This document shows, in pieces, positions 51,396-60,487 of a stretch of DNA of 64,000 nt. Positions within the stretch are counted from its first letter, which is position 1, and the number at the start of each line of letters is the position of its first letter. Origin of the DNA: Cupriavidus sp. P-10 (GTDB lineage Bacteria; Pseudomonadota; Gammaproteobacteria; Burkholderiales; Burkholderiaceae); assembly GCF_003402535.2 (NCBI RefSeq), contig NZ_AP025171.1:434001-498000 (forward strand). Reading direction: 5' to 3'. The notes beneath the pieces are model-generated. The model was not told where the DNA came from. It did not search any database and saw only the letters and a program-made list of their open reading frames with translations. The position numbers and the translations under genes were made by a program.

Positions 51396-53150
51396 ATGAC
51401 CCAGAGCACAGCGCGCATGCAGGCGAAAGTATTTGACGTGGTGGTGATCGGCTCAGGCGCCGGCGGCATGCTGGCCGCGTGCCGCGCCGCCGACCGGGGC
51501 CTGTCGGTGGTGGTGCTGGAGAAGAGCAGCCAGTACGGCGGCACCTCGGCGGTGTCCGGCGGCGGCATCTGGATTCCGCAGAACCACCATATCGCGCCGG
51601 CGGGCGGACAGGACAACCATGCCAGGGCGCTGGAATACGTGCTCGCCTGCACCGGCGAAGACGGCGACCCGCAGCGCATCCTTGCCTACCTGGAGCAGGC
51701 GCCGCGCATGCTGCAGTACCTGGAGCAGCAGGCTGGCGTGCATTACTACACGCTGCCGCGCTACGCCGACTACTTCCAGAAGCTGCCCGGCGCGATGCCC
51801 GGCTACCGAGCGCTCGACCCGATGCCGTTCGACGGCGCGCGCCTGCGCGAAGAATTCGACCGGCTGCGTCCACCGTCGCCGGGCACGCTGGTGGGCGGCC
51901 GCGTGGCCGTGACCTCCGGCGAGGCGCACGCGCTGCTGAGTCGCTCGCCCGGCTGGTTCGGGCTGGCGGTGCGCCAGTTCGCCCGCTACTGGCTGGACTT
52001 CGGCTGGCGCCGCAAGACCCCGCGCGACCGGCGGCTCACGCTCGGCAACAGCCTGGTCGGTGGCTTGCGGCGGGCGATGATGGACCGCGCCATTCCGCTG
52101 TGGCTGGACACCGCACTGCAGGACCTGATCCTCGAAGACGGCACGGTGCGCGGCGTGCGCGCCTTGCAAGCCGGGCAGCCGGTGGAAATCCGCGCCTTGC
52201 ACGGCGTGATCCTGGCCGCCGGCGGCTTCGAGCGCAACCAGGCCATGCGCGAGCAATACCTGCCGCAGCCGACGCAGGCCGGCTGGAGCGCGACGCCGCC
52301 CAACAACACCGGCGACGCGATCCTCGCCGGGCAGGCCGCCGGCGCCGGCGTAGCGCTGATGTCGCACGTATGGGGCGCGCCTACCCTGCACGTGCAGGGC
52401 GAGGAAAAGCAGCGCGCGCTCTTTATCGAGCGCGCCATGCCGGGCTGCCTGGTGGTGAACGGGCAGGGCCGGCGCTTCGCCAACGAGGCCGCGCCGTATT
52501 CCGAGTTCGTGCCGGCCATGTACCGCGACCACGAGAAGACCGGCTGCAGCGTGCCGGCGTGGATGGTGTTCGACGCAACCTTCCGCCACAAATACCCGTG
52601 CGGGCCGATCCTGCCGGGCTCGGTAATGCCGGACCGCAGCATTCCGGCGGGCATGTCCGGCATCCTGGTGCGCGCCGACACGCTGGCGCAGCTGGCGCAG
52701 CGGATCGGGGTGGACGCCGACGGGCTGGCCGGCAGTGTCGCCCGCATGAACCGCTACGCCGCCACCGGCGTCGACGAGGAATTCGGCAAGGGCGACAACC
52801 TGTTCGATACCTACTACAGCGATCCGGCGGTGCGGCCCAACCCGTGCCTGGCACCGATCGGCAAGGCACCGTTCTACGCCGTGCGGCTCGATGCCGGCGA
52901 TATCGGCACCAAGGGCGGGCTGGTGACCGACGCCAGCGCGCGCGTGCTGCGCGAGGACGGCAGCGCCATCGCCGGCCTGTTCGCCATCGGCAATACCAGT
53001 GCCTCGATGATGGGCAGCAGTTATCCCGGCGCGGGCTCCACCCTGGGCCCGGCCATGACCTTCGGCTATATCGCTGCGGACGTGATCGCGCAGCAAGCGC
53101 GGCGGCCCGCCGCCGCGCCCCACGCTCAAACCGTACAGGAGGCCCTATGA
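51396..53150 (+). CDS. kstD: 3-ketosteroid delta1-dehydrogenase
   Basis: 584 residues. The N-terminal FAD-binding Rossmann motif VIGSGAGGMLAA is followed by GGTSAVSGGGIWIP, the lid and substrate domain, and the C-terminal segment FYAVRLDAGDIGTKGGL, in which the Tyr and the GD-x-GTKGG motif are typical of KstD active sites. The enzyme desaturates C1-C2 of 3-oxosteroids, opening the way to 9,10-seco cleavage together with 9-alpha-hydroxylation. The length is usual for the family (510-580). Close relatives act on delta4(5-alpha) bonds, so the exact bond is not certain. The stop overlaps the flavin reductase start (ATGA). Confidence 0.85.
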   Translation: MTQSTARMQAKVFDVVVIGSGAGGMLAACRAADRGLSVVVLEKSSQYGGTSAVSGGGIWIPQNHHIAPAGGQDNHARALEYVLACTGEDGDPQRILAYLEQAPRMLQYLEQQAGVHYYTLPRYADYFQKLPGAMPGYRALDPMPFDGARLREEFDRLRPPSPGTLVGGRVAVTSGEAHALLSRSPGWFGLAVRQFARYWLDFGWRRKTPRDRRLTLGNSLVGGLRRAMMDRAIPLWLDTALQDLILEDGTVRGVRALQAGQPVEIRALHGVILAAGGFERNQAMREQYLPQPTQAGWSATPPNNTGDAILAGQAAGAGVALMSHVWGAPTLHVQGEEKQRALFIERAMPGCLVVNGQGRRFANEAAPYSEFVPAMYRDHEKTGCSVPAWMVFDATFRHKYPCGPILPGSVMPDRSIPAGMSGILVRADTLAQLAQRIGVDADGLAGSVARMNRYAATGVDEEFGKGDNLFDTYYSDPAVRPNPCLAPIGKAPFYAVRLDAGDIGTKGGLVTDASARVLREDGSAIAGLFAIGNTSASMMGSSYPGAGSTLGPAMTFGYIAADVIAQQARRPAAAPHAQTVQEAL

Positions 53151-53683
53151 GCGCCAGTTCAGACACCAGCGCCGAAACCAGCACCGCGCTGCGCGACGAC
53201 ATGCTGAAGGCGATGCGCCGCATGGCGCGTTCGGTGGCGGTCATCAGCTGCCGCCAGGGCGAGCGCCGCTATTCGATGTCGGTGACGGCGGTCGATTCGC
53301 TGTCGGCCGATCCGCCGTCGCTGCTGATCTGCATCAACCGCGGTTCGTCGATCTACCCGCCGCTCGACGCCGGCACGGACTTCTGCATCAACCTGCTGGC
53401 TGCCGACCACCAGGACATCGCGGTCGACTGCAGCGGCCGCCTCAAGGGCGAGGAACGCTTTACCAGCGGCGAGTGGGAGGACGACCTGCTTGGCGTGCCG
53501 TGCCTGCGCGACGCCCAAGCCAACCTCGTCTGCCAGCAGGACGGACGCTTCGACTACGGCACGCACGCGGTCTTCATCGGGCGGCTGCGCGAGGTGCGGC
53601 TGGCGGGCGAGGTGTCGCCGCTGGTCTATGTCGACGGCGCCTATACGACTTCCGCGCCGCTGCGCGCGCTGTGTTCGGCCTGA
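53147..53683 (+). CDS. hsaB: Flavin reductase (HsaB/TesA1-like)
   Basis: 178 residues of the flavin-reductase-like domain family: RRMARSVAVISC, MSVTAVDSLSADPPSLLICINRGSS, and FCINLLAADHQDIA. These proteins reduce free FMN or FAD with NAD(P)H and feed partner monooxygenases; here the HsaA-like hydroxylase, and possibly the luciferase-like enzyme. CAGGAGG precedes the ATG, which overlaps the kstD stop. HsaB from actinobacteria has similar size. Confidence 0.85.
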   Translation: MSASSDTSAETSTALRDDMLKAMRRMARSVAVISCRQGERRYSMSVTAVDSLSADPPSLLICINRGSSIYPPLDAGTDFCINLLAADHQDIAVDCSGRLKGEERFTSGEWEDDLLGVPCLRDAQANLVCQQDGRFDYGTHAVFIGRLREVRLAGEVSPLVYVDGAYTTSAPLRALCSA

Positions 53684-53698
53684 GCAAGGGGCACAAGC

Positions 53699-55399
53699 AT
53701 GCATCCCGATTCCGTTACGCCGGTCTACGCACCGTTGCGGCTCGATGACCCCGACGCGCACCGGTGGCAGGCAGTCTGCGACGCGGTGGTGGTGGGTTTC
53801 GGCGCAGCGGGCGCTTGCGCCGCACTGGAAGCAGCGCACGGTGGCGCGCGCGTGATCGTCGCGGAGCGCTTCGAAGGCGGTGGCGCCAGCGCGACGAGCG
53901 GTGGGGTGGTTTATGCCGGAGGGGGCACGTCATACCAGGCCGCCGCGGGCTATGCCGATACGCCGCAGGCGATGGCGGACTACCTGCGCCAGGAGGCCGG
54001 CGAAGTCGTCAGCGAGGCCTCGCTGCAGGCATTCTGCGAGCATAGCCGCGACATGATCGGCTGGCTGGAAGGTGTTGGCGTGCGCTTTGCCGCCACCGTA
54101 CCGCCGCGCAAGACGTCATACCCGGCGCAGCCGTATTACCTCTACTACTCCGGCAACGAAGCCGTGGCCGCATATGCGCAGCACGCCGCGCCGGCGCCAC
54201 GCGGGCACCGCGTGAAAGGCCCCGGCATGTCTGGCCGCACGCTGTACGACGCGCTGCGCGGGGCCGTGGAAGCCCGGGCGGACATCACAGTGATGCGCCG
54301 GGCGGCGGCACGACGGCTGATCGTGGACAAGGACGGCGCAGTCATCGGGGTCGAATTGTGGCAGGTGCCACCGGGACGCCACCAGAAGCGCCACGCCCGC
54401 CTGTCGCGGCTTGCCGAGCGCCTGCACAACGGCATGCCGGGCGTCGCCGACCTGCTGCGCCAGCGCGTGCTGCAGCTCGAGCTGCGCCATGCACGGCCCG
54501 TGGCTGTGCGCGCCCGCGCCGTCGTGCTGGCCACGGGTGGCTTTATCTTCAACCGCGCCATGGTGGCGCGCCACGCAGGCAAGTATCTGCAGAACTGGCG
54601 CCTCGGAGCCAGCGGTTGCGACGGCAGCGGCATCAGGCTCGGCGAATCAGCGGGTGCGGCCGTGCGGCACATGGAGCGCGTGTCTGCCTGGCGCTTTATC
54701 AATCCGCCGTTCGACTGGGCGCGCGGATGCGTGGTCGACGGCCGGGGCGCGCGCATCGGCAACGAGGAAACCTATGGCGCCACGCTGGGCCACGCCATCT
54801 GCGAACGGCATGGCGGGCGCGCGTGGCTGATCCTGAACCGCGCGCTGGCGCGCGCCGCCCTGCGTGAATGCGCTGGCGGGCGGCTCTGGGCCTTCCAGGC
54901 TTTGCCCGCCGCGCTGCTGATGCTGACCGGCGCGCGCCGTGCCGCCAGCCTGGAGGCCCTTGCCGACAAGCTGGGCATGCCCGGCGCGGCGCTGCGGGCA
55001 ACGATCGATGCCTGCAACGCCGCTGCCCGCGGCGAGATTGCCGATCCGGCCGGCAAGTCGGCGCAGATGTGCGCCTCGCTTGAAACCGGGCCATGGCTCG
55101 CCATCGACATCTCGGCAAACAGCCGCGTCTTCCCTTGTCCTGCGATCACGCTTGGCGGCTTGTCCGTGGAAGAGTCCAGCGGCCGGGTGCTGGCCATCGC
55201 AGGCGGCGCCCCCATTCCGGGCCTCTACGCCGCAGGCCGGACCGCGGTGGGCATCGCATCCAACCATTACGTAAGCGGCCTCTCGCTTGCCGACTGCATC
55301 TGGTCGGGGCGCAATGCCGGCCGCCACCTGACACAACAGCCTGCCGCAGACCGGCAGGCACACACCAACGAGGAGATTTCCCATGAGCCGACGTACTGA
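53699..55399 (+). CDS. FAD-binding dehydrogenase of the KstD/fumarate-reductase fold
   Basis: 566 residues. The FAD motif VVVGFGAAGACAAL starts at about residue 29, followed by GGGASATSGGVVYAGGG. The C-terminal part has TLGGLSVEESSGRVLA and GIASNHYVSGLSLADC, but the GTKGG motif of KstD is replaced, so the substrate or bond differs from the neighbouring enzyme. It may be a delta4- or delta6-type desaturase or a reductase acting on a later intermediate. It lies 15 bases after the flavin reductase and its end overlaps the next SDR by 17 bases. Confidence 0.78.
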   Translation: MHPDSVTPVYAPLRLDDPDAHRWQAVCDAVVVGFGAAGACAALEAAHGGARVIVAERFEGGGASATSGGVVYAGGGTSYQAAAGYADTPQAMADYLRQEAGEVVSEASLQAFCEHSRDMIGWLEGVGVRFAATVPPRKTSYPAQPYYLYYSGNEAVAAYAQHAAPAPRGHRVKGPGMSGRTLYDALRGAVEARADITVMRRAAARRLIVDKDGAVIGVELWQVPPGRHQKRHARLSRLAERLHNGMPGVADLLRQRVLQLELRHARPVAVRARAVVLATGGFIFNRAMVARHAGKYLQNWRLGASGCDGSGIRLGESAGAAVRHMERVSAWRFINPPFDWARGCVVDGRGARIGNEETYGATLGHAICERHGGRAWLILNRALARAALRECAGGRLWAFQALPAALLMLTGARRAASLEALADKLGMPGAALRATIDACNAAARGEIADPAGKSAQMCASLETGPWLAIDISANSRVFPCPAITLGGLSVEESSGRVLAIAGGAPIPGLYAAGRTAVGIASNHYVSGLSLADCIWSGRNAGRHLTQQPAADRQAHTNEEISHEPTY

Positions 55400-56147
55400 A
55401 GGCAAGATCGCGATCGTCACCGGGGCCGCCAGCGGCGTCGGCAAGGAAGACGCACTGCTGCTGGCGCGCGAAGGCGCGCGCGTGGTGCTGACCGACCTCA
55501 ACGAGGAAGCGGGCCATGCGCTGGCGCGCGAGATCGGCGAGACCGCGCTGTTCGTGCCGCACGACATCGCCAGTGAAGCCGGCTGGCAGCAGGTGATGGC
55601 GCGCACCGAACAGCGCTTCGGCGCGCCGAACGTGCTGGTCAACAACGCCGCGATCCTGGTGCTGGGTTCGGTCGAGGACGCCACGCTGGAGCAATGGCAG
55701 CGCGTGATGCGCATCAACGCCGACGGCTACTTCCTCGGCTGCAAGTACGGCGTGGCCGCGATGAAGGCGGGCGGCGGCAGCATTGTGAACATGTCATCGG
55801 TGGCGGCTCTGGGCGGCATGGGCGCGTTCTGTGCCTACAGTGCCAGCAAAGGCGCGGTGGCGGCCCTGACGCGCGCCGTGGCGGGCCACTGCAAGCAGAG
55901 CGGCTACAAGGTGCGCTGCAACTCGATCCATCCGGACGGCATCCTCACGCCGATGACCGCGGCCTTCCTGCCCGGCGGCGCCACAGCGCTGCCGGAGGAA
56001 GTCGGCGGCGCCGAGCCGATGCAGCGCATGTGCCATCCGCGCGACGTGGCCAACCTGGTGCTGTTCCTGGCCTCCGACGAATCGCGCTTTATCAATGGCG
56101 CGGAACTGCGCATCGACAACGCGCAGACCATCATGGGCGTGGCCTGA
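55383..56147 (+). CDS. 3beta/17beta-hydroxysteroid dehydrogenase-like SDR, paralog 1
   Basis: 254 residues, classical SDR with TGAASGVG, NNAA, Ser in MSSVAALGG and Y-x3-K in YSASK. The segment CNSIHPDGILTPMT and the end GAELRIDNAQTIMGVA closely follow the Comamonas testosteroni 3beta/17beta-hydroxysteroid dehydrogenase (NSIHPDG, SELHADN, GMG). It should oxidise steroid hydroxyls to ketones with NAD. The protein at 61797-62555 is clearly homologous over its whole length. The gene sits inside the hsaA-kstD operon. Confidence 0.85.
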   Translation: MSRRTEGKIAIVTGAASGVGKEDALLLAREGARVVLTDLNEEAGHALAREIGETALFVPHDIASEAGWQQVMARTEQRFGAPNVLVNNAAILVLGSVEDATLEQWQRVMRINADGYFLGCKYGVAAMKAGGGSIVNMSSVAALGGMGAFCAYSASKGAVAALTRAVAGHCKQSGYKVRCNSIHPDGILTPMTAAFLPGGATALPEEVGGAEPMQRMCHPRDVANLVLFLASDESRFINGAELRIDNAQTIMGVA

Positions 56148-56174
56148 CGCCACCCAGAGCGAAAGAAGGACATC

Positions 56175-57218
56175 ATGGCGCCAGTGCAATTCCATCGGCT
56201 GCAGATCGCCGAAGTCGTCACGGAAACGGAGCATGCGCGTTCGCTGGTGTTCGCGCTGCCGGACGGCCTGCGCGACACCTTTGCCTACCGTCCCGGGCAG
56301 TTCCTGACCCTGCGCGTGCCCGTCGACGGCGTGCCGCTGCAGCGCTGCTACTCGCTGTCGAGCACGCCCGAAGTGGACAACGCCTTGCGCGTGACGATCA
56401 AGCGGGTGCAGAGCGGGCGCGTGTCCAACTGGATCTGCGACCACCTTGGCGCGGGCGATACGGTCGAGGTGATGCCGCCTGCCGGCGTCTTCACCCCGCC
56501 CACGCTGTACGGCGATTTCCTGCTGCTGGCCGGTGGCAGCGGCATCACGCCGGTGCTGTCGATCGCCAGGGCGGCGCTGCGCCACGGGCGCGGCGCGGTG
56601 ACGCTGGTGTATGCCAACCGCGACGAGCACTCCATCATCTTCCGCGAGGCGCTCGGCGAACTGGCGAACAACCACCCCGGCCGGCTGCGCGTGATCCATT
56701 GGCTGGACAGCGTGCAGGGGCCGCCGACGCAGCGCCAGATAGAGGAGCTGGTGCGGCCCTGGAGCCTGGCCGAGTGCTTTGTCTGCGGCCCGGGCCCGTT
56801 CATGGACGCGGCGCAGGCGGCGCTGCAGCAGCTTGGCGTGCCGCGCGGCAAGCTGCATGTCGAGCGCTTCGTTTCCCTGCCGGATGCACCGGCGGCAAGG
56901 CCCCCGGCGGGGCCTGCCTCGATCGAGCCGGCCGCCATGCGCGGCGCGGCGCTGACGGTGCAGCTCGACGCAGACACACACCAGCTCAACGTAGCGCCCG
57001 ACGAGACCTTGCTCGACGCGCTGCAGCGCGCCGGCGTGGCCGCCCCCAGCTCCTGCCGGGCAGGCCTGTGCGGCGCCTGCATGTGCCAGGTGACGCAGGG
57101 CGACGTGACGCTCGGCGAAAACCATGTGCTCGACCGTGCCGACCTGGACGCGGGCTGGACGCTGGCCTGCCAGGCGCGTCCGGCGAGCGATGAAATCCAC
57201 CTGAAGTTCCCGGATTGA
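56175..57218 (+). CDS. kshB: 3-ketosteroid 9alpha-hydroxylase reductase (KshB-like)
   Basis: 347 residues in three parts: FAD-binding barrel (RPGQFLTLRVP, RCYSLSSTP), NAD domain (LLAGGSGITPVLSI, CGPGPFMDAAQ) and a C-terminal plant-type 2Fe-2S ferredoxin domain with SCRAGLCGACMC and a later Cys in ACQARP. This order is shared by KshB and PaaE. KshB passes electrons to the Rieske oxygenase KshA, which hydroxylates C9 of the steroid. No kshA is in the window, so the call rests on operon context with kstD. Start ATG 56175. Confidence 0.82.
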   Translation: MAPVQFHRLQIAEVVTETEHARSLVFALPDGLRDTFAYRPGQFLTLRVPVDGVPLQRCYSLSSTPEVDNALRVTIKRVQSGRVSNWICDHLGAGDTVEVMPPAGVFTPPTLYGDFLLLAGGSGITPVLSIARAALRHGRGAVTLVYANRDEHSIIFREALGELANNHPGRLRVIHWLDSVQGPPTQRQIEELVRPWSLAECFVCGPGPFMDAAQAALQQLGVPRGKLHVERFVSLPDAPAARPPAGPASIEPAAMRGAALTVQLDADTHQLNVAPDETLLDALQRAGVAAPSSCRAGLCGACMCQVTQGDVTLGENHVLDRADLDAGWTLACQARPASDEIHLKFPD

Positions 57219-57219
57219 C

Positions 57220-58851
57220 ATGACCCCATCTGACACCATCGACGCCATTGCGGAGCCGGCGACCCTCGACGCCGCTGCCCATGAGGACATTGCCGCCACC
57301 ATTCCCGAACTGGTGCGGCGCGCGGCGCTACGCCATGGCGAGCGCATCGCCATCCAGGAAGACGGGTTGCGCCTGAGCTATGCCGCGCTGGATGCCTGCC
57401 GGATCCAGGCGGGCCGCGCGCTGATGGCGCTCGGCGTACAGGCTGGCGACCGGGTTGCCGTGTGGGCGCCGAACTTCTCCGAATGGATCATCGCGGCGCT
57501 GGCTACGCACAGCGTCGGCGCGGCGCTGGTGCCGCTGAATACGCGCATGAAAGGTGCCGAAGCCGGCGCCGTGCTGGCAGACAGCGGCGCGCGGCTGCTG
57601 TTCTGTGTCGACGACTTCCTCGGCGAAAGCTATCCGCAGATGCTGGCGCCGCATCGTCCCGCCACGCTGGAGCGGCTGGTGATCCTGCGGCCCGGGCAGG
57701 GCAGGGCGCTGGCCGACGGCGAGCTGGCGTGGGATGGCTTCCTTGAACTGGCGCAGCAGTCAGACATGGCGGCTTTCGCGCAGCGCGAGGCCGGCGTGCG
57801 CGGCGACACGATGATGGACATCATGTTCACGTCGGGCACCACCGGGCGCCCCAAGGGCGTGATGACCGCCCACGCGCAGAACCTGCGCGCCGTCGACGGC
57901 TGGGCTGCGATCACGGGCGTGCGCGCCGGGGACCGCTACCTGATCGTCAATCCTTTCTTCCATACCTTCGGCTACAAGGCGGGATGGCTTGCCGCGCTGT
58001 CGCGCGGGGCCACGGTGCTGCCGCACCTGGTGTTCGATGCCGACGCCGTGATGACCCGCGTGGAGAACGAACGCATCACGGTGCTGCCGGGGCCGCCGAC
58101 GCTCTACCAGACGCTGCTCAACGCGCCACGGCTGCGCGAGTTCGACCTGTCATCGCTGCGGGTTGCGGTGACCGGCGCCTCGGCGATCGCGCCCGTGCTG
58201 ATCGAACGCATGCGCGATGAACTGGGCTTCGACACAGTGATTACCGGCTACGGCCTGACCGAGTCTTGCGGCTTTGCCACGCTGACCCGCGCCGGCGACG
58301 ATGCCGAGACGGTTGCCGGCACCTCCGGGCGCGCCATGCCGGGGATCGAACTGCGCTGTATCGATGCGCAGGGGCAGCCGGTCGCCACCGGCGAGCCGGG
58401 CGAGGTGCTGGTGCGCGGCTACAACGTGATGCAAGGCTACTTCGGCGTGGCCGGCGCGACGGCAGAAGCCATCGACGCTGACGGCTGGCTGCATACGGGC
58501 GATGTCGGCACGCTCGATGCACGTGGCTACCTGCGCATTACCGACCGCATCAAGGACATGTTCATCGTCGGCGGTTTCAACTGCTACCCGGCGGAGGTCG
58601 AGAAGCTGCTGACAGCCCACCCGGCGGTAGCCCAGGTCGCCGTGGTGGGCATGCCGCACGAGCGCCTGGGGGAGGTCGGACGCGCCTACGTCGTCCTGCG
58701 CCACGGCGCACGCCTGGATGCCGAAACCCTGATCGTCTGGGCGCGCAGGCAGATGGCCAACTACAAGGTGCCGCGCGAGGTGCAGTTCGTGGCGTCTCTG
58801 CCGGTCAGCGCGGCGGGGAAGGTGCTGAAGTACCAACTGCGCGAAGGCTGA
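57220..58851 (+). CDS. fadD3: Acyl-CoA ligase (FadD3-like)
   Basis: 543 residues, AMP-forming ligase of the ANL superfamily. AMP/ATP loop TSGTTGRPKGVM, GYGLTESCG, HTGDVGTLD and the C-terminal KYQ motif with GKVLKYQLREG are complete. In steroid degradation FadD3 activates the C/D-ring propanoate (HIP) with CoA; the location after kshB suggests this role, but other carboxylic acids are possible. It starts one base after the kshB stop. Confidence 0.78.
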   Translation: MTPSDTIDAIAEPATLDAAAHEDIAATIPELVRRAALRHGERIAIQEDGLRLSYAALDACRIQAGRALMALGVQAGDRVAVWAPNFSEWIIAALATHSVGAALVPLNTRMKGAEAGAVLADSGARLLFCVDDFLGESYPQMLAPHRPATLERLVILRPGQGRALADGELAWDGFLELAQQSDMAAFAQREAGVRGDTMMDIMFTSGTTGRPKGVMTAHAQNLRAVDGWAAITGVRAGDRYLIVNPFFHTFGYKAGWLAALSRGATVLPHLVFDADAVMTRVENERITVLPGPPTLYQTLLNAPRLREFDLSSLRVAVTGASAIAPVLIERMRDELGFDTVITGYGLTESCGFATLTRAGDDAETVAGTSGRAMPGIELRCIDAQGQPVATGEPGEVLVRGYNVMQGYFGVAGATAEAIDADGWLHTGDVGTLDARGYLRITDRIKDMFIVGGFNCYPAEVEKLLTAHPAVAQVAVVGMPHERLGEVGRAYVVLRHGARLDAETLIVWARRQMANYKVPREVQFVASLPVSAAGKVLKYQLREG

Positions 58852-58868
58852 TCAACGGGGGACTGAAT

Positions 58869-59315
58869 ATGACCGACATTGCCAGCATTGCCGACCGCCT
58901 TGCGCGGCTGGAAGCCTCGGATGCGATCCGGGCGCTCAAGTTGCGCTACCTGCGCGCCTGCGATGACAAGGATACCGAAGCCATGCGGGCCTGCTTCGTG
59001 CCGGACAACGCGCATATCCACTATGACCGCATTGGCAGCTTTCCCGGGCGTGATGCGCTCGTGCAGTGTTTTGCGGAGCTGGCTTGCCGGCCTACGCTGC
59101 GCGAGATGCATTTTGCCGGGCAGTCGGATATCCGGCTGCTGGATGAGGCGTCGGCGCAGGGTAGCTGGGATCTTGCGTACCTGGCGCTGGATGATGCCAG
59201 TGGTTCGCGTACGTTCCTGACCGGGCGTTATGCGGACGAGTATGTGCGGGTCGATGGGGAGTGGTTGATCCGGTCGACGGTGTTTACGACGGGGTTGTTG
59301 TCGCACGGCAGCTAA
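58869..59315 (+). CDS. SnoaL/NTF2-fold protein
   Basis: 148 residues. The N-terminal helices (ASDAIRALKLRYLRACDDKDTE) and FVPDNAHIHYD, SFPGRDALVQCF show the NTF2/SnoaL-like cone fold, the same superfamily as ketosteroid isomerase but without its Tyr-Asp catalytic pattern. It is the last gene of the hsaA-kstD operon, 17 bases after the ligase, and is followed by a REP-like palindrome. A dehydratase or isomerase role in the steroid pathway is a guess. Confidence 0.75.
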   Translation: MTDIASIADRLARLEASDAIRALKLRYLRACDDKDTEAMRACFVPDNAHIHYDRIGSFPGRDALVQCFAELACRPTLREMHFAGQSDIRLLDEASAQGSWDLAYLALDDASGSRTFLTGRYADEYVRVDGEWLIRSTVFTTGLLSHGS

Positions 59316-59329
59316 AGCCGCGCTTGTTC

Positions 59330-59359
59330 CTCCCCGCTCCCGCTTGCGGGAGAGGGGAG
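59330..59359. repeat. REP-like palindrome, copy 5
   Basis: CTCCCCGCTCCCGC-TT-GCGGGAGAGGGGAG, with one mismatch in the arms compared with copy 3. It lies between convergent genes. Confidence 0.75.
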
Positions 59360-59389
59360 CGATGCGCGGGGCGTTGGCTAGTCCAATCC

Positions 59390-60256
59390 CTATTCAACGA
59401 TCGCCGGATGCACCGCCGGCGGGCCACCCAGCACCTCCCGGTACGAAGGCGGCTGCACCCCCTCGGCATCGACAATCCCATACTCCAGCGCCGCCTCCGC
59501 CGCGATCAGCACCTGGCCCGATTTCTCCATCAGCGCGGGATCGCGATACAGCGCTTCAATGACTTTCCCGGTGAATTCAGGGGTCTCCGCCACCGGTGCG
59601 AATGACGCGTACTTGTCGGGATGCTGCTCCCACACGCGCTGCGTGCGCGCGGTGCGCAGCGGCCCCATCCATACCGATACCGCGGCGACGCCATGCGCGC
59701 GCAAGTCAACCGCCATGTCATGCGCGAACTTGTCGATGCCGGCCTTCTGGGCCCCGTAAGCCGGCCCATGCATATAGCAATTGGCGCCGAAGGATGATGT
59801 AAACACGATCAGCCCCCGCCCGCGCGCCGCCATCATTGGCGCCGCATGCCAACTGGCCACGTAGCCGGAGCGCAGGCCCACGTCGAGAATACCGGTCATC
59901 TCCAGCGGCTTTTGCCAGAACGGACCGGGCATGATCAGTTCGTCATGCAGGAAGGTGGCGTTGTTGACCAGGATATCGATCCGCCCCGATTCCTCGCGCA
60001 CCTGTGCAAACAACCGCGCAACCTGCGCATCGTCACGATGGTCGCACGCGACCGCGATGCCGCGCCCGCCCAGCGCATCGATCTCGCGCGCCGTGGCATG
60101 GATGGTGCCTGGCAGCGGCGCGCTGCCTTCCTGTTCCGTGCGCCCGGTCACGTACACCGTGGCGCCGGCAGCGCCGAGCGCCAGCGCGATGCCCTTGCCG
60201 GCACCGCGCGAGCCACCGGTGACAACCGCGACGATGGCCTGTTCCGCCTGCTTCAT
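59390..60256 (-). CDS. SDR-family oxidoreductase, DHRS1-like
   Basis: 288 residues: TGGSRGAGKGIALALG, VYVTGRTEQEG, NNAT in place of NNAG, Ser in FTSSFGA and Y-x3-K in YGAQK. The insertion around GPFWQKPLEM and the long C-terminus match DHRS1-type SDRs, some of which reduce steroids. AGGAGA precedes ATG 60256. It is divergent from the SnoaL-SDR-SDR operon; operator copy J1 lies 83 bases upstream. Confidence 0.83.
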   Translation of the reverse strand: MKQAEQAIVAVVTGGSRGAGKGIALALGAAGATVYVTGRTEQEGSAPLPGTIHATAREIDALGGRGIAVACDHRDDAQVARLFAQVREESGRIDILVNNATFLHDELIMPGPFWQKPLEMTGILDVGLRSGYVASWHAAPMMAARGRGLIVFTSSFGANCYMHGPAYGAQKAGIDKFAHDMAVDLRAHGVAAVSVWMGPLRTARTQRVWEQHPDKYASFAPVAETPEFTGKVIEALYRDPALMEKSGQVLIAAEAALEYGIVDAEGVQPPSYREVLGGPPAVHPAIVE

Positions 60257-60339
60257 GTCTGTCTCCTGTATCAGTGATGGGCGGGCGCCGTTGCGGCTGC
60301 CCGCGCTCGTCGAAGCTTGGGGCGGGCGAGGCCCCGGTA

Positions 60340-60357
60340 CATCCTTCGTTCGGACTA
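60340..60357 (-). promoter_or_regulatory. Catabolic operator copy J1
   Basis: On the minus strand TAGTCCGAACGAAGGATG, 14 of 16 fixed positions, pointing toward the DHRS1-like gene. Confidence 0.65.
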
Positions 60358-60375
60358 AGCGGCCTGCCCACCGGC

Positions 60376-60393
60376 TACTCCACGCGGACGATG
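60376..60393 (+). promoter_or_regulatory. Catabolic operator copy J2
   Basis: TACTCCACGCGGACGATG, 14 of 16 fixed positions, pointing toward the SnoaL-SDR-SDR operon, 94 bases before its start. J1 and J2 are mirror images 34 bases apart (centre to centre), 11 bases less than F1-F2, or about one helical turn. Confidence 0.65.
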
Positions 60394-60487
60394 GCCCGCT
60401 GCGCGGCAGGGCTGACGATAGTCACCATCCCAACGACCGGCCGCGCATCTTGCACCGGGCGGTCACAACCAAGGAGTGAGCCTGGCC

